Assembly (NCBI GenBank): GCA_027307235.1
Contig: DAHUXH010000012.1
Location: 1 to 64,000, forward strand
From: Vulcanimicrobiota bacterium
Lineage (GTDB): Bacteria > Vulcanimicrobiota > Vulcanimicrobiia > Vulcanimicrobiales > Vulcanimicrobiaceae
DNA: 64,000 nucleotides
Direction: 5' to 3'
Within the stretch, counting starts at the first letter, position 1, and every line of letters begins with the position of its first letter. Positions 31,183 through 40,450 of this stretch are shown here, piece after piece. Made by a program: the position numbers and the translations under genes. Under the pieces are notes generated by a model. That model saw only the letters and a program-made list of their open reading frames with translations, had not been told where the DNA came from and ran no database searches.

Positions 31183-32438
31183 AGGTCGTCGCGCGTGAGC
31201 GGCACGTCGACCCGGCCGCCGTCGGGTTTACCGAGCAGCGACTGAAACACCGCGATCGTGCCGCTGTCGAACCCGACCGCGCTGCCCGCCATGTAGAGGC
31301 GCCACGTGCGATACGCCGCGATCCCCGCCGCCGCTTGCGCGCGGTCGCGATTGCGTTCGAGGTTGCGGATCCACGCGCGCAGCGTTAAGACGTAGTGTTC
31401 GCGCAAATTCTCCACATCACGCACCTCGAAACCGTTACGTTCGGCGATCGCGAGCAGATCGCCGATCGCGACCAGCTCGCCGTCGGGAAAGACGAAGCGA
31501 TCGATGAACCCGCGCGTGCGCCCGCCGCGCCTACCCGGACTCTGCTCGGCGATGCCGTGATTGAGAAACAAGCCGCCCGGCCGCAGCGCGCGCAGCGCGC
31601 GGGCGAAATACTCGCGCAGACGGCTGCGCCCGACATGTTCCACCATGCCGATACTGGCGATGGCATCGAATTGCCGATCCCCGAGGTCACGATAATCACG
31701 AAGTTCGACGCGCACGCGATCTGAAAGACCGGCTGCGGCGATCCGGCGGTTGGCATACGCATGCTGCGCGGCGCTCAGCGTGATGCCGAGCGCGTTCGCA
31801 CCGAACTTCTGCGCGGCGCGGATCGCGAGCGCACCCCAGCCGCAGCCGATGTCGAGAAATCGATCCCCCGGCCGCACGCGCAGCTTGCGCAGTACGTAGT
31901 CGAGCTTGGCTTCCTGCGCCTCGTCCAGCGACGCACGCGGATCGCCGAAGTACCCGCAGGAGTACACGAGATTGCGATCGAGAAACGTTTCGTAGAATTC
32001 GACAGCGCGATCGTAGTGGTGCGCGATTGCCGCACGGTCACGCATCGGCGAGTGCCGACGGCCGCGTAACTTCGCCTCCCCGTCATGCCCTCGGCCCGCG
32101 CCGCGGGGAAGACGCGACAGCGCCGCGAGAATCCGCATTGTATCGAACGAAGAGCGCGTAGCATCGGCACCCGACAGCAACGCGAGCGCGCGCTCGATGT
32201 CCCCCTCCACGTCCAGACTTCCGTCAACGAAGGCCCGTCCCGCATTGAGATCGGCGGGCGGCGAGAAGGCGGCGCGCAGCGCCTCGGGGCTGTTGACGAC
32301 CAGCGTGAACGCCGGCGGGCCGTGAGCGGCAAGCAGATCGCCGTTCCAGAACCGCACGGCGAAACCGGCGAGAAACCGCTCGCGAAAAACTGCCACTAGG
32401 AGTTCCGTGCTTCGAGTGATCACGGTGCGCTCGTCCAT
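31089..32438 (-). CDS. cfa: Cyclopropane-fatty-acid-synthase family methyltransferase
   Basis: 449 residues. N-terminal domain with FVDGSLDVEGDIERAL, then HHYDRAVEFYETFLDRNLVYSCGYF and the SAM site FLDIGCGWGALAI, followed by GITLSAAQHAYA and SIGMVEHVGRSRLREYF, all typical of CFA synthases that methylenate or methylate unsaturated acyl chains in phospholipids at the membrane. ATG at 32438 follows GGGAGGG and is preferred over a start ten codons earlier. The C-terminal 31 codons overlap the convergent MFS gene. Confidence 0.88.
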   Translation of the reverse strand: MDERTVITRSTELLVAVFRERFLAGFAVRFWNGDLLAAHGPPAFTLVVNSPEALRAAFSPPADLNAGRAFVDGSLDVEGDIERALALLSGADATRSSFDTMRILAALSRLPRGAGRGHDGEAKLRGRRHSPMRDRAAIAHHYDRAVEFYETFLDRNLVYSCGYFGDPRASLDEAQEAKLDYVLRKLRVRPGDRFLDIGCGWGALAIRAAQKFGANALGITLSAAQHAYANRRIAAAGLSDRVRVELRDYRDLGDRQFDAIASIGMVEHVGRSRLREYFARALRALRPGGLFLNHGIAEQSPGRRGGRTRGFIDRFVFPDGELVAIGDLLAIAERNGFEVRDVENLREHYVLTLRAWIRNLERNRDRAQAAAGIAAYRTWRLYMAGSAVGFDSGTIAVFQSLLGKPDGGRVDVPLTRDDLYAGALNGRGRQAASASAIDAPTIAAHKNGM

Positions 32439-32522
32439 GACAACGCCCTCCCTTGTACCCATGGACACCCCAATGCCGGGGGAAGGATTCGAACGCCCCC
32501 GAAGGATTGCCCCATCGAACAG

Positions 32523-33647
32523 ATGACCGGCGACCTACTTCTCGCGAGGGGTGCGGACGAGACGTTCCGAGCCCTGCTGGAGTCTGCACCGGACGCGATC
32601 GTGATCGTGGACCCTTCCGGCGCCATCGTGCTGGTCAACGCACAGACCGAAAATCTCTTCGGCTACTCGCGCGAGGAACTGATCGGCCAAACCGTCGAGA
32701 TCCTCGTCCCGGCACGCTATCACGCAACGCATGCCGGTCATCGCGCCGGCTACTCTCACGATCCGCGTGTGCGCCCGATGGGCGTGGGACTCGACCTCTA
32801 CGCATCACGCAAAGACGGCACCGAATTTCCGGTCGAGATCAGCCTAAGCCCGATTCAGACACGAGACGGCACGCTGATCGCAAGCTCGATTCGAGACATC
32901 ACCGACCGCAAACGATTCGAGCGAGCGCTCCAAGAAAAAAATCTCGAACTCGAGAGCGCGAATCTCGCCAAAGATCGTTTCCTCGCCTCCATGAGCCACG
33001 AGCTGCGCACACCGCTCAATGCCATCATCGGATTCACAGGCACGTTGCTGATGAAGCTGCCGGGGCCGCTCACGGGCGAGCAAGAGCAGCAGCTGCACAT
33101 CATTCAATCCAGCGCTCGGCACTTGCTCTCGCTGATTAACGACATTCTCGACCTCGCCAAAGTCGAATCAGGGAAAGTCGAGTTGCACTTCGAGCCCATC
33201 GTCGTGCAGCACGTGGTGGAGGAAATTTCGACGGCACTGCAATCGCTCGCGCAGAGCAAGGGTCTCTCACTTGAGGTCACGCTGCCGAAAGACGACGCGA
33301 TTGCGATGACGGACCGGCGTGCGCTGCACCAAATCCTCATCAACCTGACCAACAATGCGATCAAGTACACCGAGCGCGGCAGCGTCCAGATCGCATTGCG
33401 CCGGGACGGCGGCCGCACGACGATCGAAGTCATCGACACCGGTATCGGCATCAAACAGCAAGATCAAGACCGCTTGTTCTTGGCCTTCGAACAAGTGGAC
33501 CCATCCAGCACGCGTCGTTTCGAAGGCGCGGGCTTGGGACTCTATCTCAGTCGCAAGCTCGCGACCTTAATCGAGGCGGAGTTGAGCGTTAGCAGTGAGT
33601 TCGGCACGGGGAGCCGGTTCACGTTGACGCTGCCGGAACGACGATAA
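32523..33647 (+). CDS. PAS-domain sensor histidine kinase
   Basis: 374 residues without membrane segments, so cytoplasmic. One PAS domain (residues about 10-135: LLESAPDAIVIVDPSGAIVLVNAQTENLFGY), a short coiled coil, then HisKA with phospho-acceptor His in FLASMSHELRTPLNAI and HATPase_c with N-box NLTNNAIKYT, DTGIGI and GAGLGLYLS. Two receiver proteins follow with spacings of 2 nt and an overlap, forming one signalling operon. The signal is unknown. Confidence 0.92.
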   Translation: MTGDLLLARGADETFRALLESAPDAIVIVDPSGAIVLVNAQTENLFGYSREELIGQTVEILVPARYHATHAGHRAGYSHDPRVRPMGVGLDLYASRKDGTEFPVEISLSPIQTRDGTLIASSIRDITDRKRFERALQEKNLELESANLAKDRFLASMSHELRTPLNAIIGFTGTLLMKLPGPLTGEQEQQLHIIQSSARHLLSLINDILDLAKVESGKVELHFEPIVVQHVVEEISTALQSLAQSKGLSLEVTLPKDDAIAMTDRRALHQILINLTNNAIKYTERGSVQIALRRDGGRTTIEVIDTGIGIKQQDQDRLFLAFEQVDPSSTRRFEGAGLGLYLSRKLATLIEAELSVSSEFGTGSRFTLTLPERR

Positions 33648-33649
33648 CG

Positions 33650-34480
33650 ATGCCGGCGAGCATTCTCGTCATCGACGACAATCGCACCAACCTCGATCTC
33701 ATGGTGTATCTGCTGCGGGCATTCGGGCACACGCCGAGCGGAGCCAACGACGGGATCGCAGGACTCGAAGCTGCGCGCGCCGATCACTACGATCTCGTCC
33801 TCGCCGACATCCTCATGCCCGGGATCGACGGGTACGAACTGGCTCGGCGCTTCAAAGCCGATCCCAAGCTCGCCGATCGCAAGATCGTCGCGGTGACGGC
33901 ACTCGCGATGGTCGGCGACCGTGAACGCGCGCTCGCGGCGGGCTTCGACGGGTACATCGCAAAGCCAATCGACCCGCAAACGTTCGTTACGCAAGTCGAC
34001 GAGTACTTGCCGGCCAGGTTGCGCTCCACGGGACCGGTGTACCATCCCTCGCCCCCGCAGCCGGTACGCCGCGAAACACCGAGCGGACCGATCGTTCTTG
34101 CCGTCGACGATGTTCGCGTCAACGTTCACGTGATCGGCGGTGCGCTGCGGCCGTTCGGCTACCGCGTGATCGAAGCGCACAGCGCGCGCGAAGCCTACGA
34201 AAAGGCCCAGGAAACTCGTCCGGACCTGATCCTTTGCGACGTTCACATGCCCGAGGGGAACGGGTTTGATCTCATCGCGCAGGTGAAGGCGGACCCGCAA
34301 CTATGTTCGGTTCCGTTCGTCTTCATGTCGTCGACGGCATGGCGGACCAGCGAGAAGCTGCGCGGGATGGAACTCGGGGCCGCATCATTTCTGCTACGCC
34401 CGATCGACCCGGTCCGGCTCGTCGAAGAGATTGAGCGCTGGATCGACGGTGATACACGTGCCCAAGATTCTGGTCGTTGA
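33650..34480 (+). CDS. Tandem double-receiver response regulator
   Basis: 276 residues: two CheY-like REC domains, residues about 4-122 (ILVIDDNRTN, phospho-Asp in LVLADILMPG, switch Lys in YIAKPID) and about 147-268 (VLAVDDVRVN, Asp in LILCDVHMPEG). In the second domain the usual KP is replaced by RP (LLRPID). No output domain. It probably relays phosphate between the kinase before it and other regulators. Confidence 0.9.
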   Translation: MPASILVIDDNRTNLDLMVYLLRAFGHTPSGANDGIAGLEAARADHYDLVLADILMPGIDGYELARRFKADPKLADRKIVAVTALAMVGDRERALAAGFDGYIAKPIDPQTFVTQVDEYLPARLRSTGPVYHPSPPQPVRRETPSGPIVLAVDDVRVNVHVIGGALRPFGYRVIEAHSAREAYEKAQETRPDLILCDVHMPEGNGFDLIAQVKADPQLCSVPFVFMSSTAWRTSEKLRGMELGAASFLLRPIDPVRLVEEIERWIDGDTRAQDSGR

Positions 34481-34832
34481 CGACGAGCCGAACAACCGGC
34501 ATCTGATCGTCACCATTCTCACGTATCAAGGCCACCAGCTCTTCGAGGCCGCCGACGGACACGAAGGGCTGTCTGTCGCCAAAGAGCAGCGCCCCGATCT
34601 CATCATCATGGACCTGTTCATGCCGGGAATGAGCGGCACAGCATTCATCAAGGCGCTCCGTTCCGACACCGAACTGGCACGGACCACCGTGGCTCTCTAC
34701 ACGGGCACGGCGACGAACGCAGCGATGCAGACATTTCTTGAAATTACCGGCATCCGCCACGTGATACCCAAGCCCTCCGAGCCGGAGGACGTGATGCGGG
34801 TGGTCGAAACGGCGTTACACGATCGGCAGTGA
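34449..34832 (+). CDS. Single-domain response regulator
   Basis: 127 residues, one REC domain: KILVVDDEPNNRHL, phospho-Asp in LIIMDLFMPGMSG, ALYTGTAT in place of the usual T-loop, and VIPKPSEPEDV with the conserved Lys. No DNA-binding output. GTG start at 34449 overlaps the end of the double receiver gene by 32 nt; GTG at 34458 is possible. Confidence 0.88.
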   Translation: MIHVPKILVVDDEPNNRHLIVTILTYQGHQLFEAADGHEGLSVAKEQRPDLIIMDLFMPGMSGTAFIKALRSDTELARTTVALYTGTATNAAMQTFLEITGIRHVIPKPSEPEDVMRVVETALHDRQ

Positions 34833-34876
34833 CGACTGCGGGATGAGACGGCGCCGACCGCCAACTTGGCGGCCCT

Positions 34877-35917
34877 ATGACGATCTCGCGCAGTTTTGCC
34901 AGTGACAACAACGCCGGCGCCCACGCCGAAGTCCTCGCCGCCATCACACGCAGTAACGACGGTCATGCACGCGGATACGGCGGCGACGCCTACACGCATC
35001 ATGTCATCGAGCGCTTCCGGCGGATCTTCGGTGACGACGCCGACGTGCATTTCGTCTTCAACGGCACCGGCGCGAATGTCGTCGCGCTCGGAACGCTGCT
35101 GCGTTCGCACCAAGCGATCATCTGCACGCGCAACGCGCATCTCTTCATGGACGAGTGCGGCGCCGTCGAAAACTTCACCGGATCACAGTTGATCACCGTC
35201 GATACGCCCGACGGCAAACTCACCCCCGCCCTCGTCGAACGCGAAGTGTGGCGTATGGGTGACCAGCATCACACGCAGCCGCGCGTGGTTTCGATTTCGC
35301 AAGCCACCGAACTGGGAACGCTCTATAGCCTCGACGAACTGCGCGCACTACGCGCGTGCACGACTCGCCACGGCTTGCTCCTGCACGTCGACGGCGCCCG
35401 CTTTGCGAACGCCGCCGCTGCGCTCGGTGTCAGCCTGCGCGAGTTGAGCGCCGGCTGCGGCATCGACGCGCTGTCGTTCGGAGGAACCAAGAATGGGATG
35501 CTCTTCGGCGAGGCGGTGATCTTTTTCGGCAATCTCGCCGAAGCGCAGGCCGCTCCGTTCGTACGCAAGCAGGCGATGCAATTATCTTCGAAAATGCGTT
35601 TTGTCGCCGCTCAGTTCGATGCGATGCTCACCGACGATCTTTGGCTTCGCAGCGCGCGCCATGCCAACGCGATGGCCGAACTGCTTGCGAAGAAGCTGGC
35701 CCACATTCCGCAGATTCAGATTGCGCACAAGGTGCAGAGCAATGCGGTGTTCGCGAAGGTTCCGCCACATGCGATCGAGGCCATCCGCGAGCGCTTCTTC
35801 TTCTACACCTGGGATGCCGCGCAGTCGGTGGTGCGCTGGATGGCCGCCTTCGACACCACCGAACACGACATCGACGAGTTCGTGCAGACAATCCGCGAGG
35901 CCGTGAGCGCGGGTTAG
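34877..35917 (+). CDS. Threonine-aldolase-like PLP enzyme (beta-eliminating lyase family)
   Basis: 346 residues, usual length for low-specificity threonine aldolases. FASDNNAGAHAEVLAAI at the N-terminus, GYGGDAYTHHVIERF, HLFMDECGAVE, HVDGARFANAAAALG, and SFGGTKNG with the likely PLP-binding Lys. It should cleave threonine or related beta-hydroxy amino acids to glycine and an aldehyde. A GCCGCCAAGTTGGCGGC-type hairpin lies just before its start. Its stop overlaps the convergent nitrile-hydratase-like gene. Confidence 0.87.
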   Translation: MTISRSFASDNNAGAHAEVLAAITRSNDGHARGYGGDAYTHHVIERFRRIFGDDADVHFVFNGTGANVVALGTLLRSHQAIICTRNAHLFMDECGAVENFTGSQLITVDTPDGKLTPALVEREVWRMGDQHHTQPRVVSISQATELGTLYSLDELRALRACTTRHGLLLHVDGARFANAAAALGVSLRELSAGCGIDALSFGGTKNGMLFGEAVIFFGNLAEAQAAPFVRKQAMQLSSKMRFVAAQFDAMLTDDLWLRSARHANAMAELLAKKLAHIPQIQIAHKVQSNAVFAKVPPHAIEAIRERFFFYTWDAAQSVVRWMAAFDTTEHDIDEFVQTIREAVSAG

Positions 35918-36513
35918 AGGAGCGCCGTGCCGACGAGGCCGTCACGCGTGACCAGCGCCGCCAGTTCGGCTTCGCTCAAGCCCTCCGAAGCCTGCGGCCG
36001 GCGCGGCACCACGATGTAGCGCAGTTCCGACGTGCTGTCCCACACGTTTATGCGCACGTCGGGCGGTAGCGCCACGCCGAACTCGGCCAGCACGGCGCGC
36101 GGTTCGCGCACCGTGCGCGAGCGATACTCCGCGCTCTTGTACCATGCGGGCGAGGGTCCGAGCAATGCGATCGGATAACATGAACAGAGCGTGCAGACGA
36201 TGACGTTGTGTTCGCGATCGGTGTTTTCGACGGCGCGCAGCTTGACCGGCGCCCAATGGCTCATGTCGATGCCGATTTCGGCGACCGCGGCACTCGCATC
36301 GTCGAGCAAGCGTTGTTTGAACGCGGCATCGACCCACGCGCGCGCCACAACTCGACCGCCATTGGCCGGTGTAGCCTTGAGCAAGAAGGTCTCCACGGTG
36401 GCGTCCAGCTTCGCTTCCGTAAGCAGATCGCGCTGTTCGAGTTGCGCGACCAGCGTTTTGACGCGATTGGAGAGCGCTGCGCTCGACTCGTGATCGTGAT
36501 CGTGATCGCTCAT
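35914..36513 (-). CDS. Nitrile hydratase alpha / thiocyanate hydrolase gamma-like subunit
   Basis: 199 residues. The metal-binding claw VCTLCSC (residues about 110-116) with Thr identifies the cobalt-type family, in which two Cys are oxidised to sulfinic and sulfenic acid. NVWDSTSELRYIVVPRRP near the C-terminus is the typical end. A His/Asp-rich N-terminus (MSDHDHDHE) could help metal loading. It is the last gene of a coupled set with separate beta-N and beta-C genes. No activator (P14K/P47K) is seen. Confidence 0.9.
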   Translation of the reverse strand: MSDHDHDHESSAALSNRVKTLVAQLEQRDLLTEAKLDATVETFLLKATPANGGRVVARAWVDAAFKQRLLDDASAAVAEIGIDMSHWAPVKLRAVENTDREHNVIVCTLCSCYPIALLGPSPAWYKSAEYRSRTVREPRAVLAEFGVALPPDVRINVWDSTSELRYIVVPRRPQASEGLSEAELAALVTRDGLVGTALL

Positions 36514-36800
36514 GCGTGCTCCGGCTCCAGATACGATTCCCAAAGATCGGCTGCAATGGTGACATTCGCGTCGCACTCGGGACCCCAGACCTCGACGGCA
36601 TCGAACCGCACCGAGTACACCGCGGTGCATTGCGCATCGCGAACGCCGCGCGCGCGGTCGTCGGCAAGCGGAAACGATCCGGCCAGCGCCACGATGCGCC
36701 CGCGACGCCCGCGCAGATAACGTGGGATGCGGGTGTGACCACCGTTACCGTGCGCGCGCGTGCGCACAGTGTCGCCGATGTGAAAACGCCGCGCCGTCAC
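36510..36800 (-). CDS. Nitrile hydratase beta C-terminal-half subunit
   Basis: 96 residues, starting with GTG that overlaps the previous stop (GTGA). RFHIGDTVRTRAHGNGGHTRIPRYLRGRRGRIVALAG is the SH3-like barrel of the NHase beta C-domain; VYSVRFDAVEVWGP and DLWESYLEP complete it. In classic NHases this is fused to the N-half; here it is a separate gene, as in thiocyanate hydrolase and toyocamycin nitrile hydratase. Confidence 0.87.
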   Translation of the reverse strand: MTARRFHIGDTVRTRAHGNGGHTRIPRYLRGRRGRIVALAGSFPLADDRARGVRDAQCTAVYSVRFDAVEVWGPECDANVTIAADLWESYLEPEHA

Positions 36801-37060
36801 GACAGAATGCCTTTCTCGGCCAATAGCACTTCGATCGCGTGCAGCCAGCGCTCGTAGTATGACGCTGCCAGATAGCGCTCCGGTTCCATCCGCTCGATAG
36901 CGTACCGAAACTCGTCGAGCGTGTAGAGTCCGCGTTCGAGCAGAAGGCGGTTGATTGCGAAGACGCGTGCCTCCCACTCATGGTGAAATCCGACGCCGTC
37001 ATCGCGCACATCGACCGCGCCAAGACCCAGGTTTCCGCCCATATCGTGGATGCCGCTCAT
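36797..37060 (-). CDS. Nitrile hydratase beta N-terminal-half subunit
   Basis: 87 residues beginning MSGIHDMGGNLGLGAV, the hallmark of NHase beta N-termini, then HHEWEARVFAINRLLLERGLYTLDEFRYAIERMEPERYLAASYYERWLHAIEVLLAEKG. The frame is open further upstream, but the family start and the preceding P-type ATPase stop at 37090 support ATG 37060. It leads the three-gene set. Confidence 0.87.
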   Translation of the reverse strand: MSGIHDMGGNLGLGAVDVRDDGVGFHHEWEARVFAINRLLLERGLYTLDEFRYAIERMEPERYLAASYYERWLHAIEVLLAEKGILS

Positions 37061-37089
37061 ACGCCGCGCGTCATTCTGCCGCAGCGCCT

Positions 37090-39507
37090 TTAGAGCCTTC
37101 GCAGCGCATAGAACGGTTGTGTCCACAACACCGCCGCGCAGCCGATGACCACGCAGAACGCGGCAACGTTTGCGGGGACGGTCGCGAGATGGAGCGCAAG
37201 CGCCAGCGGTTGCCAGAGAACCGCCACGACAAGCGTTGCCGCCGTCCCGAGCACGATCGGCGCGATCGCCGGATTCTTACGCAGACTCACCGACCACACT
37301 GGGTGATGCCCTGCGCGTTCGACGAACACCAGCATGATCTGTCCCGCCAGCATGGTCGCCATGCCCGCCGTGCGCGCAGAATTTTCCGGAAGGCCTTCGT
37401 GCAGCAGCATCGCGTACACGGCAATCACGACCACGGCGAGCGTGAGGCCGTGCGCAAATGCCCAGATCCAGTCGCCGGGTCGCAACAGCCCGGCGCGCGG
37501 ACTGCGCGGCGGGCGTGCCATCACGTCAGCACGCGGCGGATCGTTTTCAAATATCAGCGCAGAGGTCGGATGAACGATCACTTCCAGCCAAATGAGGTGA
37601 ACCGGCATCAGAAAAATCGGCACGCCTGCTAGGGGCAACACGAATGCGCTGAGCAGCAGCGGGATGTGAAACGCATTGAGATACGAGAAGGCATGGCGCA
37701 AATTGTCAAAGATACGGCGGCCGTCGCCAATCGCACGCACGATCGTGGTGACGTCATCGTCCAGCAGCACCAGGTCGGCGGCGGCGCGCGCAACCTCCGT
37801 CCCGCTCTTCCCCATCGCGATGCCGATGTCGGCTTCGCGTAGCGCCAACGCGTCGTTGGTGCCGTCGCCGGTCATGGCCACGATGTCGCCGCGAGCATGC
37901 AGCGCACGAACAATGCGGAGTTTTTCCTCCGGGCGAACCCGCGCGAACACGTCAACGTCGGCGATGCGACCGCGCAGTTGATCATCGCTCCATCGTTCGA
38001 GTTGTTCTTCGCCCGACGCGACGATGTCCGTCCTCATGCCGGCAGCCCATGCGACAGCGCGGGCGGTTGCGGGATGGTCGCCGGTCACCATCATCACGCG
38101 AATGCCGGCATCACGGCAGTGCGTGACTGCCTCACGGGCTGCTTCGCGCACGCGATCGGCAAACGCGATCATTCCCACCAGACGGACCGTAGCACTCTGT
38201 GCCGTCTGTTCGTCGAAACGATCGACGTCAGCGACCGCGATCGCGAGTACCCGTGCGCCGCGCACCGCCGCCGCTTCGAGAAAATCTTTGGCAAGCGCTG
38301 ACTCTTGCGCCGCGCCGCGTGCCGCTACGGCTTCGTACGCGCCCTTGACGGCAAGGATGCTGCGCGCACCGTTGCTCCACACGGCGGCCGCGAAGCGCCG
38401 CGCGGGGTCGAAAGGGAGTTCCAACTTGCGCTCAAACGCAGCATCCGGCGGCGTGGCGCTCGCAAGAATGGCGCGGTCGAGCGGATCGCCGGAGCGCGGC
38501 TCCGAGGCCATCGCGGCAAAGGCAAGCACCTCTTGCCTTGACACGCCCGGAACGGAGAACACCGCGTCGACGGCGAGTTGTCCGTAGGTCAGCGTTCCGG
38601 TCTTATCGACACAGATAACGGTCGTCGAACCGAGCGTTTCGACGCTGGCAAGCCGTCGTACCAACGCCTGATCTTTGGCGAGCCGCCAGGCGCCCAACGC
38701 CAGATATAATGTGTAGACCATCGGCAGTTCTTCCGGAATCGCAGCCATCGCGAGACTTACACCCGCGATGATCGCACCTGCCATCGGGACTCCATGACCG
38801 CGTTCGATGATAATGACGAATGCGCACGCGACGACGACGCCGATGCCGACCTGAAAGACGATGCGATGAATCGAACGTTCGATCGGCGTTCGCTGCACCC
38901 GCATTTGTGTGAGTTTGCGTCCGATGCGACCGTATTCGGTGTGCGCTCCGGTCCGTTCCACGCGCGCGGTGCCGCGACCCGAGCGGACGATGGTCCCCGC
39001 GAGGACCGCAGTCGGCGTGCCGGCAGTCACGCGCTTCTCGACCGGGAGCGACTCACCCGTGAGCACGGATTCATCGATGAGCAAACGGCTCGTTTCGAGG
39101 AGTTGCGCGTCGGCGGCAACGACGTCACCTTCGCGCAGGATCAAGAGATCGCCGGGAACGACCTCGCGCGCGGCAATGAGCGTTTCAACAAAGTCGCGCA
39201 GCACGAGTGCACGAGCCGGAGCCACCTCGCGCAACCGTTCGAGAGCGCGGTCCGAGCGAAACTCCAAGACAGCCGTGACGAAAAAGATCGGAAGTAACGC
39301 CAGGCTGACGACGACGGCATCAAACCGATCGCCGAGCACGACATAGGTGATGCCTGCGATCGCCAAGAGTATCACCATCGGATCGACGATCAAGCGTAGA
39401 ATCCACGCAAACACCGATCCGGCTTTGCGACGCGGAACCAGTTCATTTGCTCCTGCGGTTGCCAGACGGGCTGCGGCTTCGCTGTGCGTCAAGCCCTGGT
39501 CGCGCAT
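37090..39507 (-). CDS. Cation-translocating P-type ATPase
   Basis: 805 residues. Cation_ATPase_N (GLTHSEAAARLATAGANEL), actuator with TGESLPVEK, TM4 AAIPEELPMV, phosphorylation motif ICVDKTGTLT, hinge MTGDGTNDALALREADIGIAMG, and C-terminal helices with PVHLIWLEVIVHPTSALIFE. The type resembles P2 Ca2+ or monovalent-cation pumps; the PEEL in TM4 makes the ion uncertain. It ends 29 nt before the NHase beta-N start and begins 26 nt after the Cys-rich protein gene, so all are probably one transcript. Confidence 0.88.
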   Translation of the reverse strand: MRDQGLTHSEAAARLATAGANELVPRRKAGSVFAWILRLIVDPMVILLAIAGITYVVLGDRFDAVVVSLALLPIFFVTAVLEFRSDRALERLREVAPARALVLRDFVETLIAAREVVPGDLLILREGDVVAADAQLLETSRLLIDESVLTGESLPVEKRVTAGTPTAVLAGTIVRSGRGTARVERTGAHTEYGRIGRKLTQMRVQRTPIERSIHRIVFQVGIGVVVACAFVIIIERGHGVPMAGAIIAGVSLAMAAIPEELPMVYTLYLALGAWRLAKDQALVRRLASVETLGSTTVICVDKTGTLTYGQLAVDAVFSVPGVSRQEVLAFAAMASEPRSGDPLDRAILASATPPDAAFERKLELPFDPARRFAAAVWSNGARSILAVKGAYEAVAARGAAQESALAKDFLEAAAVRGARVLAIAVADVDRFDEQTAQSATVRLVGMIAFADRVREAAREAVTHCRDAGIRVMMVTGDHPATARAVAWAAGMRTDIVASGEEQLERWSDDQLRGRIADVDVFARVRPEEKLRIVRALHARGDIVAMTGDGTNDALALREADIGIAMGKSGTEVARAAADLVLLDDDVTTIVRAIGDGRRIFDNLRHAFSYLNAFHIPLLLSAFVLPLAGVPIFLMPVHLIWLEVIVHPTSALIFENDPPRADVMARPPRSPRAGLLRPGDWIWAFAHGLTLAVVVIAVYAMLLHEGLPENSARTAGMATMLAGQIMLVFVERAGHHPVWSVSLRKNPAIAPIVLGTAATLVVAVLWQPLALALHLATVPANVAAFCVVIGCAAVLWTQPFYALRRL

Positions 39508-39533
39508 CTAGGGAAGCGACTCTGCCGAATCGA

Positions 39534-40286
39534 TCACATCTCGAAATCCAGCCAGCGCTCGTGCCAGAGCAGAGCACAGCCACGATGACAGGGGCCGTCG
39601 TCCTGCAGCGCGCTGCCCGTGCAGCGCAACCCATCGATGACGTACACGGGAGCCCTCACCGGCCAATCGTGTCCCAATTCATGAATGCTCAAGAAGCGAT
39701 GCGAGAGCACGAATCGACCGCCCGCATATTGGCGCATCTCGGGCATGAACGTCAGTCCGTCGCACATTCCGCGCGCGTCGAGGGTCTGCTCGATCTCACG
39801 CTCACCGCGCACGCGAACGTAGCGCAGCGCGGTCGTGTCGATCGCGGGCGACGGCGGATCATCCGCCGGCGACGCCGGTTCGAGCCAGTCGTCGCGAAAA
39901 TACATCTCGCAAAGGCGTCCGCAACCCGGATGCTTTTGGCTCGCGCAGGTGACGCCGGTGAGGACGACGGTGCGCGACATGGGAATGAGTGTGCGCCGAT
40001 CGTCACCGAGGATGCTGCGGACCTGGCGTTCAACGCGATACACGCCTCCGCAACATTCCCACTGCCGCGGCAGCCACGTAAGCCCGCTCGCCGCGCCGTC
40101 TCGTAGTGTGGACTTGACATCGGCTTCGCAGCGCACGCGAACATAATCTCCGGCGGCGAAGCGTGACGGCGCGCCGAGGCGCATCACCCGCTGCGGCTGC
40201 GGGGCCACGAGTTCTCGGAGGCTCGGGCGGCGGCGCCACAGTGCGACCAGCCGCGTTCGCCACGGGTGACGCCCGAGCGTATCCAT
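39534..40286 (-). CDS. Protein with tandemly duplicated Cys-containing domain
   Basis: 250 residues with two related halves. Each starts YVRVR(C/G)E, continues with LTWLPRQW or LTFMPEMR, then a G(V/R)(Y/F)-starting strand, and ends with a Cys cluster and (F/H)-x2-WL(E/D): CASQKHPGCGRLCEMYFRDDWLE in the first, CTGSALQDDGPCHRGCALLWHERWLD in the second. The Cys pattern suggests metal or cluster binding. Not recognised as a named family. The ATG MDTLGRHPWR was chosen as start. Confidence 0.65.
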   Translation of the reverse strand: MDTLGRHPWRTRLVALWRRRPSLRELVAPQPQRVMRLGAPSRFAAGDYVRVRCEADVKSTLRDGAASGLTWLPRQWECCGGVYRVERQVRSILGDDRRTLIPMSRTVVLTGVTCASQKHPGCGRLCEMYFRDDWLEPASPADDPPSPAIDTTALRYVRVRGEREIEQTLDARGMCDGLTFMPEMRQYAGGRFVLSHRFLSIHELGHDWPVRAPVYVIDGLRCTGSALQDDGPCHRGCALLWHERWLDFEM

Positions 40287-40450
40287 GTACTGACAGCGTT
40301 GGCGCACGCGAATGGCGATGGGCCCCCTCCATCCCTCAACGAGAAGCGATAAACCGCCTGGCCTAATTGAAGCACGAAGCACTGCCCGCTGTAGAGGCCC
40401 CGGACGGCCCGCGGCGGGGACAACAGGCCCATGATCACGGGGATTTCCGC

